From contig CANPVN010000015.1 of NCBI GenBank assembly GCA_947581755.1, forward strand, positions 1-35,595: a DNA stretch of 35,595 nucleotides, given 5' to 3'. Position numbers and translations under genes: made by a program. The DNA comes from an uncultured Clostridia bacterium. Its GTDB lineage: Bacteria > Bacillota > Clostridia > Christensenellales > Pumilibacteraceae. Below, piece after piece: positions 6,908 to 14,506 of the stretch. The notes under the pieces are model-generated. The model had not been told where the DNA came from. It searched no databases and worked only from the letters and a program-made list of their open reading frames with translations. Each line of letters opens with the position of its first letter. Positions within the stretch are counted from its first letter, which is position 1.

Positions 6908-8005
6908 ATGGAATACAATATTTGCGGATTGATATTGGAAGTCGGATATGAGAAGTTGGGAAACACCGCTCATATCAAAATAGCGGGAAAGAGTTGTCTC
7001 GATTGGGTGGCGTTGTCACTCAAGGACGATTTTTCGGCAAGCGTGCCCTATCGAGAGGACGTATCTCTTCCCATGCTTGTCAAGCCCTTTTTGAGGAGGG
7101 ACAGCGATTTTACCGTGCTGTTATATTCCGACACTCCGCTTATAAGCAGAAAGACCGTTCTCGACGCGGTGGAGACTTTGCGCGCGCAAGGACTCAACGC
7201 TCTTAAAATGACAAGGGGATACGTGTTCAGAACGGCGTATCTTCTCTCTTGCGACAACATAGTCGCGCCGCCCATGTATTACTTCGAGGAAGAGGATTTC
7301 ATGACGGCGTTTTCGCTCAAACAGATAGCGATAATCACGGAAGTTCTGAGAAATCGTATCGCCGATTATTATATGGAAAACGGAGTGTATCTCAAAGACC
7401 CCGCCAACACCGTTATAGAACCCGACGTCGTCATCGAGGCGGGCGCAGTCATCGAGAGCGGCTGTTCCGTCAAGGGCAGGTCTCACATCTCCGCCAACGC
7501 CGTCATCGGTTCGGGCAGCAACGTGGAAAGTTCGGAAATAGGCGAAAATGCGGTCATCACTTGCAGCGTCATAAGTTCGAGCAAGGTAGGAAGAAACACT
7601 ACGGTGGGACCTTATGCGAATATTCATTCCTCTTCGGTCATAGGCGACGGTTGCAGAATAGGCAATTTCGTCGAGATAAAGGCGAGCAGACTCGAGGACA
7701 ACGTAAAAGTCGCGCATTTGGCGTACATAGGTGACGCAAAACTCGGCGCGGGCAGCAATGTCGGCTGCGGAGTCGTGTTCGCAAACTACGACGGAAAGGA
7801 CAAACACACTTGTCATGTCGGCGAAAAAGTTTTCATAGGCAGCAACTGTACTTTAATAGCGCCCGTTACGATAGGAGACGGCGCTTTCATTGCGGCGGGA
7901 ACCACGGTGGATAAATCGGTGCCGCCTCGCGCGCTCGCGGTGGCGCGTGAACCCATGAAGATAGTCCCCGAGTGGAAAAACAACAAATTCACGGGCGGAC
8001 AATGA
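6908..8005 (+). CDS. GlmU-like protein with decayed nucleotidyltransferase domain
   Basis: 365 residues, against about 455 for full GlmU, the bifunctional enzyme that makes UDP-GlcNAc. The C-terminal left-handed beta-helix (about 165-355) is GlmU-like: it keeps NFVEIK (253-258), the putative catalytic His in VAHLAYIGDAKLG (H270), NYDG (293-296) and FIGSNCTLIAPVTIGDG. The Arg pair of the GPFARLRP loop is missing (GPYANIHS here). The N-terminal domain is cut to about 150 residues, and the pyrophosphorylase signature LAAGxGTRM has become LEVGYEKLG, although YSDTPLI still matches YGDVPLI. It is therefore unlikely to use UTP. It may be an acetyltransferase only or have a new role. Its place before prs is the usual glmU-prs order of Firmicutes. 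No SD; probable near-leaderless mRNA. Confidence 0.82.
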   Translation: MEYNICGLILEVGYEKLGNTAHIKIAGKSCLDWVALSLKDDFSASVPYREDVSLPMLVKPFLRRDSDFTVLLYSDTPLISRKTVLDAVETLRAQGLNALKMTRGYVFRTAYLLSCDNIVAPPMYYFEEEDFMTAFSLKQIAIITEVLRNRIADYYMENGVYLKDPANTVIEPDVVIEAGAVIESGCSVKGRSHISANAVIGSGSNVESSEIGENAVITCSVISSSKVGRNTTVGPYANIHSSSVIGDGCRIGNFVEIKASRLEDNVKVAHLAYIGDAKLGAGSNVGCGVVFANYDGKDKHTCHVGEKVFIGSNCTLIAPVTIGDGAFIAAGTTVDKSVPPRALAVAREPMKIVPEWKNNKFTGGQ

Positions 8006-8043
8006 TCCTCTCGTCGTAGGGACAAGCCTTGCTTTTTTTCAAG

Positions 8044-8074
8044 TTGATATTTATTGTTTGCAATAAATTATAAA
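8044..8074 (+). promoter_or_regulatory. Possible prs promoter
   Basis: TTGATA (8044-8049) and TATAAA (8069-8074) are separated by 19 bp, longer than ideal. It lies in the 97-bp gap before prs, next to a T-rich tract. A good SD (GGAGG, 8093-8097) precedes the ATG. prs may also be read from the upstream promoter. Confidence 0.4.
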
Positions 8075-8102
8075 TTCATTTTTTTTACTTTCGGAGGTTT
8101 TT

Positions 8103-9062
8103 ATGAGCGGTAACAGCGGAATACAACTTTTCGCGGGAAACAGCTGCCCCAAGTTGGCGGCGGAGATCGCTGCAAAACTCGACGTTGAATTGGGACAGAT
8201 AGAAGTCGGCAAGTTCAGCGACGGAGAAATCAGCGTGCACATTCAGGAGTCTGTAAGAGGCAGAGACGTATATGTCATTCAGTCCACTTCTGCTCCCGTC
8301 AATGACAATCTTATGGAACTTTTGGTCATTATGGACGCTTTGAGAAGAGCGTCGGCAGGCAGAATAAATGCGGTCATTCCCTATTTCGGATATGCCCGTC
8401 AAGACAGAAAAGCCATTCCCCGAGACCCCATTACCGCAAAGTTGGTTGCCGACTTGCTCACTTCCGCGGGCGCGGACAGAGTCCTTACGATGGATCTGCA
8501 TGCCGCTCAGATACAAGGCTTTTTCGATATTCCCGTAGATCACCTTTTGGGACAGGGAGTATTGAGGAGAGCAATCTTACGCGACGAAAACTTTACGGGC
8601 AGCGACGACCTTGTCGTCATCTCTCCCGACGTAGGCTCGGTGGCGCGCGCGCGTCAACTCGCAGCCAAGTTCAACGCGCCTCTCGCCATAGTGGACAAGC
8701 GCAGACCCAAGGCTAACGTCATGGAAGTCATGAACGTCATAGGCGACGTCAAAGGCAAGACCTGCCTTATGCTCGACGATATGATAGACACGGGCGGCAC
8801 CATAGTCCAAGGCGCGCAAGCCCTCGTAGAAATAGGCGGAGCAAAACGCGTGATCGCCGCTTGTACCCACGCCGTGCTCTCGGGCCCCGCTATCGAAAGA
8901 TTGGAAAAGTCCGTCATAGAAAAAGTCTATGTTCTCAATACGATAGAACTCCCGCCCGAGAAACGCATTGCCAAAATCCACGAAGTCTCCGTCGCGCCCA
9001 TCTTCGCCGAGGCTATAGCAAATATCTATCACGACCTTCCCGTATCCAAACTCTACGACTGA
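8103..9062 (+). CDS. prs: Ribose-phosphate pyrophosphokinase (PRPP synthase)
   Basis: A 319-residue cytoplasmic enzyme that makes 5-phosphoribosyl-1-pyrophosphate from ribose 5-phosphate and ATP for purine, pyrimidine, NAD, His and Trp synthesis. Signatures: [11 protein letters not shown] near the N-terminus, [13 protein letters not shown], the ATP-binding [22 protein letters not shown], and the PRPP-binding [13 protein letters not shown] (around 220-232). Length equals the family norm (315-320). The start is supported by GGAGG at 8093-8097. The glmU-prs order is kept, although the partner gene is degenerate. A terminator follows at 9091-9133. Confidence 0.98.
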   Translation: MSGNSGIQLFAGNSCPKLAAEIAAKLDVELGQIEVGKFSDGEISVHIQESVRGRDVYVIQSTSAPVNDNLMELLVIMDALRRASAGRINAVIPYFGYARQDRKAIPRDPITAKLVADLLTSAGADRVLTMDLHAAQIQGFFDIPVDHLLGQGVLRRAILRDENFTGSDDLVVISPDVGSVARARQLAAKFNAPLAIVDKRRPKANVMEVMNVIGDVKGKTCLMLDDMIDTGGTIVQGAQALVEIGGAKRVIAACTHAVLSGPAIERLEKSVIEKVYVLNTIELPPEKRIAKIHEVSVAPIFAEAIANIYHDLPVSKLYD

Positions 9063-9090
9063 TAACCCATAAGTAACTTTTAATTATTAT

Positions 9091-9133
9091 GCCTCCTTGG
9101 CGGAAAAAGCCGCTAAGGGGGCTGCTTTTTTTT
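9091..9133 (+). terminator. prs terminator
   Basis: GCCTCCTT (9091-9098) pairs with AAGGGGGC (9115-9122), with partial inner pairing of GGCGG/CCGCT, and eight T follow at 9126-9133. The T-run is itself the loop of a second stem, GGGCTGC/GCAGCCC (9119-9125 and 9134-9140), which competes with the first. Confidence 0.75.
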
Positions 9134-9195
9134 GCAGCCCGAGGGGATTGGCAGCGAGCCGCCGGGGCGGGGCAGCCCCCGCGGGCACAGTTCGC

Positions 9196-9261
9196 GGCAG
9201 CGTGACGCTGCACCCAAAGTTCACGATTTACTTGATTAATAAATCAAAATTGGTTTCCGCG
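9196..9261 (+). repeat. Mosaic intergenic repeat, short form (copy 2)
   Basis: 66 bp from GGCAGCGTGACGCTGCACCC to GGTTTCCGCG (9252-9261). It lacks the GGTGGCGAGCCGCC block that the long copies have. The left 21 bases are identical to the copies at 35148 and (inverted) 13547-13567. Confidence 0.85.
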
Positions 9262-9335
9262 AGTGGGGATTGTGGAAGGATAAGGTCGGATTGATTGGGT
9301 GGCCAAGGTATAAGGTCGGGATAGGGATTATAAAA

Positions 9336-9376
9336 AAACTCCTCTTGGGCGGAAGCCGCGAAAGAGGAGTTTTGTT
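9336..9376 (-). terminator. Terminator of the M18 aminopeptidase gene
   Basis: Read on the minus strand: AAAACTCCTCTTT, a GC-rich loop, then AAGAGGAGTTTTTTTA. The stem is at least 10 bp and ends in seven T. It lies about 25 bases after the stop codon of the minus-strand gene. The plus strand also has a T-rich tail, so it may work in both directions. Confidence 0.85.
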
Positions 9377-9399
9377 GTTTATTCCGATTGATCTGACGG

Positions 9400-10800
9400 T
9401 TATTTTATAAAGGCGAGGAATGCTTTATGCGAACTGTAGACGTCGGCTTTCGAAACCAATTCGTAAGGGGCGTGCATACTTATTACGGGGACGCCTATAT
9501 CGACGGTATCGATATTCATTTTTGCTATGAACTTAGCGACTGTTCCGCCGCCGCCTGCGTCTACTTTACCGAGTTCGGAAGTTTGCCAGCAGACGTTTTC
9601 CTGCGCGAACATACGGCGTACTTCGGCAACGAATTCCGCGGAAGCGTCGTTGGATCCGCTTTTGCCGCCTGCGCCTGTGAATTTACACATAGCGGTACCG
9701 CATGAAAGGATAGCGGCGTTTTTCTTTTCGAACACGCTCGGGAAGTTGGGGTCGAAGCAAGCGGTGACGTCGCTTGAAAGGCACTTGGAAGCGGCGCGTA
9801 CTTTTGCGGGGCAGACGTCGAAGTTGCGGCAGATTGCGTTCATAATGTCCTCGTAGACGCAACTTTGCATACCCGTATTGCCTTCGCTGCCGATCTCTTC
9901 TTTATCTGCGAGAACGGTAAAGACCGTATGGTCGGTGCCGGTATTTTCGAACATAGCGGTGAGAGAGGGATAAGAGCAAACTCTGTCGTCATGTCCGTAG
10001 GCGCCGATGAGAGCGCGGTCAAAGCCTATGTCGCGAGCCTTGAAGGCGGGCACAGCCGAGAGTTCTGCGCTGAGCATATCCTCTTCGCAAATTCCGTATT
10101 TCTCGTTGAGGATGCTCAAGAGGTTGAGTTTGATTTTTTCTTTGACTTCTTTGTCGGGATAGGGGAGACCGCCCACGACTATGTTGAGGTCCTCTCCGCC
10201 GATTGCTTCGCTCAAAGGTTTTTTGACTTGTTCTCTCGAAAGGTGAGGAAGCAAATCGTTTATGTAGAATATGGGGTCGCCGTCCTCATCGCCTATTTTG
10301 ATTTCGACTGTTTTGCCTTCTTTTGTGACGATGACGCCGTGAAGCGCGAGGGGGATCGCCGTCCACTGATATTTTTTGATACCGCCGTAGTAATGCGTTT
10401 TAAGGAAGCACATACCGTCGCTTTCGTAGATGGGGTTTTGTTTGATATCGATTCGAGGCGCGTCGATATGAGCGGCGAGGATTCTGAAGCCGTCGGTTTC
10501 GAGGGGCAACGTACCTATTCTGAAAAGAGCGATACTCTTGTTTCTGTTGTTGTAATATCTTTTGTCGCCGACAGCGAGTTTATCGCCGAGTTTGTAGGGC
10601 TTATAGCCGTTCTTTTCGGCGAGTTTGATTGCATAAGCAACGGCTTCTCTTTCGGTTTTCGCGTTGTCGAGGAAGGTCTTGTATTCTTCGGCATAAGCGT
10701 ACATTTTGTCGATTTCTTCTTTACTCGAGATTTCGAAGAAGTTTCTTTTTTTGTAGGACAGATTTTCCATAAGAGTCTGTCCTTTTGTCTTTTCACTCAT
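9400..10800 (-). CDS. M18 family aminopeptidase
   Basis: A 466-residue cytoplasmic metalloaminopeptidase of the M18 (aspartyl aminopeptidase) family, which removes N-terminal residues, often acidic ones, from peptides. The first zinc ligand motif is AAHIDAPR (H111, D113); later come the acidic LADKEEIGSEGNTG (catalytic Glu and a metal Glu), SNDASAEF and, near the C-terminus, SMHAPYEL with the last His ligand. Length is normal for M18. The start at 10800 has AAGGAG eight bases upstream. It is a single-gene unit on the minus strand with its own terminator. A TATAAT box on the minus strand (10836-10841) may be its -10, with a weak -35. Confidence 0.93.
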   Translation of the reverse strand: MSEKTKGQTLMENLSYKKRNFFEISSKEEIDKMYAYAEEYKTFLDNAKTEREAVAYAIKLAEKNGYKPYKLGDKLAVGDKRYYNNRNKSIALFRIGTLPLETDGFRILAAHIDAPRIDIKQNPIYESDGMCFLKTHYYGGIKKYQWTAIPLALHGVIVTKEGKTVEIKIGDEDGDPIFYINDLLPHLSREQVKKPLSEAIGGEDLNIVVGGLPYPDKEVKEKIKLNLLSILNEKYGICEEDMLSAELSAVPAFKARDIGFDRALIGAYGHDDRVCSYPSLTAMFENTGTDHTVFTVLADKEEIGSEGNTGMQSCVYEDIMNAICRNFDVCPAKVRAASKCLSSDVTACFDPNFPSVFEKKNAAILSCGTAMCKFTGAGGKSGSNDASAEFVAEVRRMFAQENVCWQTSELGKVDAGGGGTVAKFIAKMNIDTVDIGVPVISMHAPYELVSKADVYSSHKAFLAFIK

Positions 10801-10835
10801 AGTTAAATCTCCTTATAAAAGAATGGTTTGACTGT

Positions 10836-10864
10836 ATTATATCACAAAGAAAGTCAAAAGGTAA
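10836..10864 (-). promoter_or_regulatory. Possible promoter of the M18 gene
   Basis: On the minus strand, -10 TATAAT at 10836-10841 with a weak -35 TTACCT (10859-10864) at 17-bp spacing. A better TTGACT (10852-10857) is only 10 bp away, too close to serve as -35. Confidence 0.45.
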
Positions 10865-10911
10865 ATCGAATTATCGAGGTTAACGCAAAAAATTTTTTTC
10901 TTCCGCTTCGT

Positions 10912-10940
10912 TTGACAAGGCTCAAAGGATATAATATAAT
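10912..10940 (+). promoter_or_regulatory. Consensus promoter of the thiD-thiE operon
   Basis: Perfect -35 TTGACA (10912-10917), 17-bp spacer, perfect -10 TATAAT (10935-10940). The leader to the ATG at 10970 is only about 23 bases with AAGGAG (10958-10963), so there is no room for a TPP riboswitch. Confidence 0.88.
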
Positions 10941-10969
10941 TTAATCGTTAAAAACATAAGGAGTCACCG

Positions 10970-11779
10970 ATGATCAAAACTGCGCTTACGATAGCAGGCT
11001 CCGATTGCAGCGGCGGAGCGGGGATACAGGCGGATATAAAGACAATGTCGGCTCTCGGAGTCTACGCAATGAGTGTGGTGGTCTCTGTCGTCGCCGAGAA
11101 CACGCAAGGAGTACTTAACGGTTTCGACGTGCCCGATGAGATCATCTCGGCTCAACTCGACGCGGTTTTTTGCGATATTCGCGTTGACGCAGTAAAAGTG
11201 GGAATGCTCTCGAATACCGACGCTATGCGCGCGGTCGCTCAAAAGTTGACTCGTTACAACCCCCGCCATATCGTCATAGATCCCGTCATGCGCGCCAAAG
11301 ACGACACGCCTTTGATGAGAGAGGACTGTATCGACTTTTATATAAAACACGTTTTACCCGTCGCCACTCTTCTCACTCCCAATATTCCCGAAGCCGAACG
11401 CATTTCGGGGATAAAGATAGCAAGTTACGAGGATATGAAAACGGCAGCGCGAAAGATTTGCTCTTTGGGCGTTAAAGCGGTACTCGTGAAGGGCGGGCAT
11501 TTCGACGGAGACCCGTGCGACCTTTTGTATGACGGACGGGATTTCGCTCTTTTCGAAGCAAAGAGGATAAACACAAAGAACACTCACGGCACGGGCTGCA
11601 CGCTTTCGAGCGCGATAGCGTCCTATCTTGCCTTGGGCGAGCCTCTTGCCGAGGCGGTGAAGAAAGCGAAACATTACATTTCCCAAGCGATAGAACATTC
11701 TCTCGAATTGGGAAGCGGAGCGGGTCCGCTGAATCATTTTTACGAACTGTATAAAGCAAAGAGCGAGACGAAAAAATGA
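10970..11779 (+). CDS. thiD: Hydroxymethylpyrimidine/phosphomethylpyrimidine kinase ThiD
   Basis: A 269-residue ribokinase-fold kinase that phosphorylates HMP to HMP-P and then HMP-PP, the pyrimidine half of thiamine. Signatures: TIAGSDCSGGAGIQADIKT at 7-25, VKVGMLSN, and the C-terminal anion hole NTHGTGCTLSSAIAS (about 200-214). Length is normal for ThiD. The start is supported by AAGGAG. It overlaps the next gene by ATGA (stop at 11779, start at 11776), so the two are translationally coupled. No thiC, thiM or thiG is in the window, so this looks like a salvage-type thiamine module; kinase activity on pyridoxal is also known for some relatives. Confidence 0.95.
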   Translation: MIKTALTIAGSDCSGGAGIQADIKTMSALGVYAMSVVVSVVAENTQGVLNGFDVPDEIISAQLDAVFCDIRVDAVKVGMLSNTDAMRAVAQKLTRYNPRHIVIDPVMRAKDDTPLMREDCIDFYIKHVLPVATLLTPNIPEAERISGIKIASYEDMKTAARKICSLGVKAVLVKGGHFDGDPCDLLYDGRDFALFEAKRINTKNTHGTGCTLSSAIASYLALGEPLAEAVKKAKHYISQAIEHSLELGSGAGPLNHFYELYKAKSETKK

Positions 11780-13071
11780 AAAAGAACATAGATTATACTT
11801 TATATCTCGTGACGGACAGAAAACTCATGACGACTCCTACGCTCGAGGAAGCGGTGGAAAGAGCCATAGAGGGCGGAGTAACCGTCGTTCAACTCCGTGA
11901 AAAGAACGTCGAGACCGCAGAATATTACAGGATAGCGATTTCGATCAAAGAGATCTGTCATCGTCACAATATCCCCTTCATAATCAACGACAGACTCGAC
12001 ATAGCGCTTGCCGCAGACGCAGACGGAGTACATTTGGGACAGGACGATATGCCTATACCGCTTGCAAGGCGACTCCTCGGAGAGGATAAGATAATAGGCG
12101 CTTCGGTAAACGACGCCGAGCAGGCGAAAAAGGCGGTAGCCGAAGGAGCCGACTATCTCGGTGTGGGAGCAATGTTCGCCACGGGCACAAAGACCGACGC
12201 CGACCTTTGCTCTCCCGAAAAATTAAAGGGCATAACGAAGGCGGTGAGCGTCCCCATAGTTATGATAGGCGGATTGAACGAAAAGACTATACCGTTATGT
12301 TCTTATGCCGATGTGGACGGAGTCGCGGTAGTCTCGGCTATCCTTGCGAAACAAGATATAACCTCGGCGGCGAGGAATATAAAGGAGATATTTTGTCGAG
12401 GGAGACGAAAAATTCTACATGGCATAGAGGGCGCGATATTCGACCTTGACGGTACTCTCTTCGACTCCATGGCGGTGTGGAGAGATATAGACCTCGAGTT
12501 TTTGGGAAAACGCGGCATTGCCGTTCCTCCCGATTATATGGAAGCAGTCTCGGCAAAGAGTTTCTACGAATGCGCCGTTTATACCGCAAAACGCTTTTCA
12601 TTGCCCGAAACTCCCGAACAACTTATGCAAGAATGGTATGAAATGGCGGTAAAACATTACGAATCATCGATAGAACTCCTGCCTCATGCCGAAGAATATA
12701 TAAAAAGCCTCAAAAAAGAGGGCATAAAACTTGCAGTCGCAACGAGCTTGAGACGAGACTTTTTCGAACCTTGCCTCGTCCGCCACGGCTTGTGGGAACA
12801 GTTCGACGCAATTTGCTCTGTGGACGATGTGGGGTGCGGAAAAGAAAGCCCCGAGATATTCCGCTATGCGGCAAATCGCCTCGGAATACCGCTCTCACGT
12901 TGCGTGATTTTCGACGACGCCTATGTCGCCTTGCAAAGCGCAAAACAAACCGAGGCTTTTGTAGTCGGAGTGTACGAAAAAAATTCCGAACGATTCCGCG
13001 AAAAGATTCGTTCCGCTGTAGATTTGTATATAGAGGATTTGTCCGAAGCCCCTTTGTTAAAATGTAAATAA
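11776..13071 (+). CDS. thiE: Thiamine-phosphate synthase ThiE fused to a HAD hydrolase domain
   Basis: A 431-residue two-domain protein. Residues 5-207 are ThiE, which joins HMP-PP and thiazole phosphate to thiamine phosphate: VVQLREK (37-43), IINDRLD (69-75), GVHLGQDD (84-91), ATGTKTD (135-141) and VMIGGL (162-167) are present. Residues 217-420 are a HAD-superfamily phosphatase: FDLDGTLFD (222-230, nucleophile D223 and D225), VATS as motif II, a GKESPE Lys motif and VIFDDA as motif IV. The linker is about 10 residues, and the reading frame runs straight through. A natural reading is a bifunctional enzyme making thiamine phosphate and dephosphorylating it or a precursor; that is inference. 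The frame is coupled to thiD by ATGA overlap. Confidence 0.92.
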   Translation: MKKNIDYTLYLVTDRKLMTTPTLEEAVERAIEGGVTVVQLREKNVETAEYYRIAISIKEICHRHNIPFIINDRLDIALAADADGVHLGQDDMPIPLARRLLGEDKIIGASVNDAEQAKKAVAEGADYLGVGAMFATGTKTDADLCSPEKLKGITKAVSVPIVMIGGLNEKTIPLCSYADVDGVAVVSAILAKQDITSAARNIKEIFCRGRRKILHGIEGAIFDLDGTLFDSMAVWRDIDLEFLGKRGIAVPPDYMEAVSAKSFYECAVYTAKRFSLPETPEQLMQEWYEMAVKHYESSIELLPHAEEYIKSLKKEGIKLAVATSLRRDFFEPCLVRHGLWEQFDAICSVDDVGCGKESPEIFRYAANRLGIPLSRCVIFDDAYVALQSAKQTEAFVVGVYEKNSERFREKIRSAVDLYIEDLSEAPLLKCK

Positions 13072-13207
13072 ACCCCTTTAATCCCCTTATTAATAAGGGA
13101 AGCCTCTTCGGAATAGGGATTATCAATTCCCAGCCTTATGCTTTTACTCCTTTTGAACCTTTTTTCTCGGCCACCCTTACTGCGTCGCAATGCGTCCTTG
13201 TATATCG

Positions 13208-13283
13208 CTTTTGGCGCTAAACGCCAAAAGACTCCTTTTGCGGACGATTGCTCCTCTTTCGTCAAAAAGGTAAACTTTTTGAC
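13208..13283 (+). repeat. Two-hairpin repeat module, intact copy
   Basis: Hairpin 1: CTTTTGGCG (13208-13216) with CGCCAAAAG (13222-13230). Then the conserved linker ACTCCTTTTGCGGACGATTG. Hairpin 2: GTCAAAAAG (13261-13269) with CTTTTTGAC (13275-13283). The copy at 35310-35393 has the same linker but hairpin 2 is TAACCGAAAAG/CTTTTCGGTTA, with matching changes on both arms. Confidence 0.75.
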
Positions 13284-13382
13284 GAGGTAAAAAGGTTAAA
13301 TTATTATAATAGCCCCTTCGGGAGATGAATCCGACCTTATGCCTTGTCCGCCATTTGGCGGCTTTGACTCCCGCCGCCCCTT

Positions 13383-13442
13383 GGCTCCCTTTGGTTGAAA
13401 TGCATCGCATTTCAACTAAGGGGAGCTGTCTGCGTAGCAGAC
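13383..13442. repeat. Large double hairpin of the CTCCCTT...AAGGGGAG type
   Basis: Inner stem GTTGAAATGC (13394-13403) with GCATTTCAAC (13407-13416), a perfect 10 bp over a 3-base loop, is enclosed by GGCTCCCTT / AAGGGGAGCT. A second perfect hairpin, GTCTGC-GTA-GCAGAC (13428-13442), follows at once. The design of an AGCTCCC-type border plus a short variable hairpin plus CTGAGGGGATT resembles intergenic palindromes I know from gut Clostridia. Confidence 0.75.
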
Positions 13443-13474
13443 TGAGGGGATTGGTTATTCGCCCAAACCCCGCC

Positions 13475-13567
13475 CGCGGAAACCACGCCTGAATCAAAAT
13501 TTAAGTAAATCGTGACTGTGGCAGTGGCGGCTCGCCACCGCGACTATGGGTGCAGCGTCACGCTGCC
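13475..13567 (-). repeat. Mosaic intergenic repeat, long form (copy 3, inverted)
   Basis: On the minus strand it runs from GGCAGCGTGACGCTGCACCC to GGTTTCCGCG (the latter at plus-strand 13475-13484), 93 bp. It includes the GGTGGCGAGCCGCCACTGCC block. Left border identical to 9196 and 35148. Confidence 0.85.
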
Positions 13568-13597
13568 TGAGGGGATAAAGATTAATTACAACTTTAT

Positions 13598-13634
13598 AAA
13601 AAAAATTAACCGAAAAGTTTTCTTTTTCGGTTAA
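13598..13634 (-). terminator. Terminator of the ferredoxin gene
   Basis: Read on the minus strand: TTAACCGAAAA (plus 13624-13634) pairs with TTTTCGGTTAA (13606-13616), followed by a run of eight T. It lies about 100 bases after the stop codon and is a partial copy of the second hairpin of the two-hairpin repeat module. Confidence 0.85.
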
Positions 13635-13734
13635 GAGGAGCAGTTGTCTGTAAGGGGCTGCTTTTGTCGCTTATCGGAAAAAGAGCCTGACAAAGGCGCA
13701 CTGCGACGATGCTATGGGGACAAGGGGTATTTTA

Positions 13735-14427
13735 TTATTCAATGAGTCGACCGTCTGTTGAAACGGTTACGACTCTCCAAGGGATAAACTTTCCGCTGTT
13801 TTGCAACGCCTGTTTTACTGCATTTTCAATGCCGCCGCAGCAAGGTACTTCCATTCGGACAACTGTCACGCTCTTGATATTGTTTTCGGCGATAATCCGT
13901 TGCAATTTCTCGGTGTAGTCCACCATATCGAGTTTGGGACAACCGATTAAAGTGATTCTGTTTTTGATGAAATCATTGTGGAAGTTACCGTAAGCGTAGG
14001 CGGTGCAATCTGCGGCTACCAGCAGATTTGCGCCGTTGAAATAGGGCGCGTTTATGGGGACCAACTTTATTTGTACAGGCCACTGAGAAAGGAGACTGCG
14101 GACGGTTACCTTTTCGACCTGTGTTTCTTCACGATGGATAGCTTTGGACGCCGTGCCGAGGCAACCGCAAGGCAGTTTCTCCGAGTCTTTATTCTGCTTT
14201 GCCGCCTTTACCGCCGCTTCGTTGTATGCAGGAGCTTCTCTTTCCTCAAAAGTAATGGCTCCCGTCGGGCAGGCGGGCAAACAGTCTCCGAGACCGTCAC
14301 AGTAGTCCTCTCGGAGTAGTTTCGCCTTGTCGTCAACTATACCGATAGCACCCTCGTGGCAGGCTTTGGCGCAGATTCCGCATCCGTTGCATTTTCCTTC
14401 GTCGATTTTGATGATTTTTCTGAGCAT
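13735..14427 (-). CDS. 4Fe-4S ferredoxin-type iron-sulfur protein
   Basis: A 230-residue soluble protein. The N-terminal ferredoxin domain has CNGCGICAKAC (C13, C16, C19, C23) and a second site CDGLGDCLPACP (C43, C49, C53) that lacks the usual second Cys; CDGLGxC is common in this clostridial family as I know it. The C-terminal region has further Cys groups, LPCGCLGT, IGCPKLD and VPCCGGI, that could hold another cofactor. It probably carries electrons in redox or nitrosative-stress metabolism; homologues often sit beside a Crp/Fnr regulator, as here. SD GGAGGA, ATG at 14427. Control by the adjacent regulator through the 14507-14524 inverted repeat is likely. Confidence 0.88.
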   Translation of the reverse strand: MLRKIIKIDEGKCNGCGICAKACHEGAIGIVDDKAKLLREDYCDGLGDCLPACPTGAITFEEREAPAYNEAAVKAAKQNKDSEKLPCGCLGTASKAIHREETQVEKVTVRSLLSQWPVQIKLVPINAPYFNGANLLVAADCTAYAYGNFHNDFIKNRITLIGCPKLDMVDYTEKLQRIIAENNIKSVTVVRMEVPCCGGIENAVKQALQNSGKFIPWRVVTVSTDGRLIE

Positions 14428-14464
14428 AATATTTTCCTCCTTTTCCGAAACGCTTTGGCGTCTC

Positions 14465-14493
14465 TTGACTTTCCTTTTTCATTATAGTACAAT
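14465..14493 (+). promoter_or_regulatory. Promoter of the Crp/Fnr regulator gene
   Basis: -35 TTGACT (14465-14470), 17-bp spacer, -10 TACAAT (14488-14493), giving a start point near 14500. The inverted repeat at 14507-14524 then lies at about +8 to +25, a position that fits repression of its own gene. Confidence 0.65.
14481..14486 (-). promoter_or_regulatory. -10 box of the ferredoxin gene promoter
   Basis: TATAAT on the minus strand, predicted start point near 14474. No recognisable -35 hexamer lies 16-18 bp upstream, as expected for a promoter that needs an activator. The leader to the ATG at 14427 is about 47 bases. Confidence 0.6.
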
Positions 14494-14506
14494 GAGAGCA
14501 ACAAGT

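Larger units (their letters stand above)
9063..9399. other. Intergenic region between prs and the M18 gene
   Basis: Gap between convergent genes. In order: prs terminator (9091-9133), GC-rich repeat sequence (about 9141-9195), short-form mosaic repeat (9196-9261), two copies of TAAGGTCGG (9281 and 9311), and the terminator of the minus-strand gene (9336-9376). I see no gene here. Confidence 0.7.
13072..13734. other. Gene-free block of interspersed repeats
   Basis: 663 bp between the thiE fusion gene and the ferredoxin gene with no credible coding region. In order: a 16-base palindrome (CCCTTAT-TA-ATAAGGG, 13084-13099), the two-hairpin module (13208-13283), an inverted copy of the CCGAAGGGG / AAGGTCGGAT motif (about 13311-13340), a large double hairpin (13383-13442), an inverted long-form mosaic repeat (13475-13567) and the ferredoxin terminator (13598-13634). 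Short open frames here are made of repeat sequence and differ from copy to copy. Confidence 0.8.

Noticed and set aside
9865..10806. 313-codon frame antisense to the M18 gene
   Set aside because: No recognisable domain; the opposite frame has all M18 motifs, an SD and a terminator.
10801..10969. TPP riboswitch upstream of thiD
   Set aside because: The leader from the consensus promoter is only about 23 bases, and no CTGAGA or ACCTGAT-type thi-box motifs are present.
13072..13734. CRISPR array in the repeat-rich gap
   Set aside because: Repeats differ in length and orientation, spacing is irregular, and there are no cas genes.
13709..13918. 69-codon plus-strand frame
   Set aside because: Antisense to the end of the ferredoxin gene; no supporting feature.
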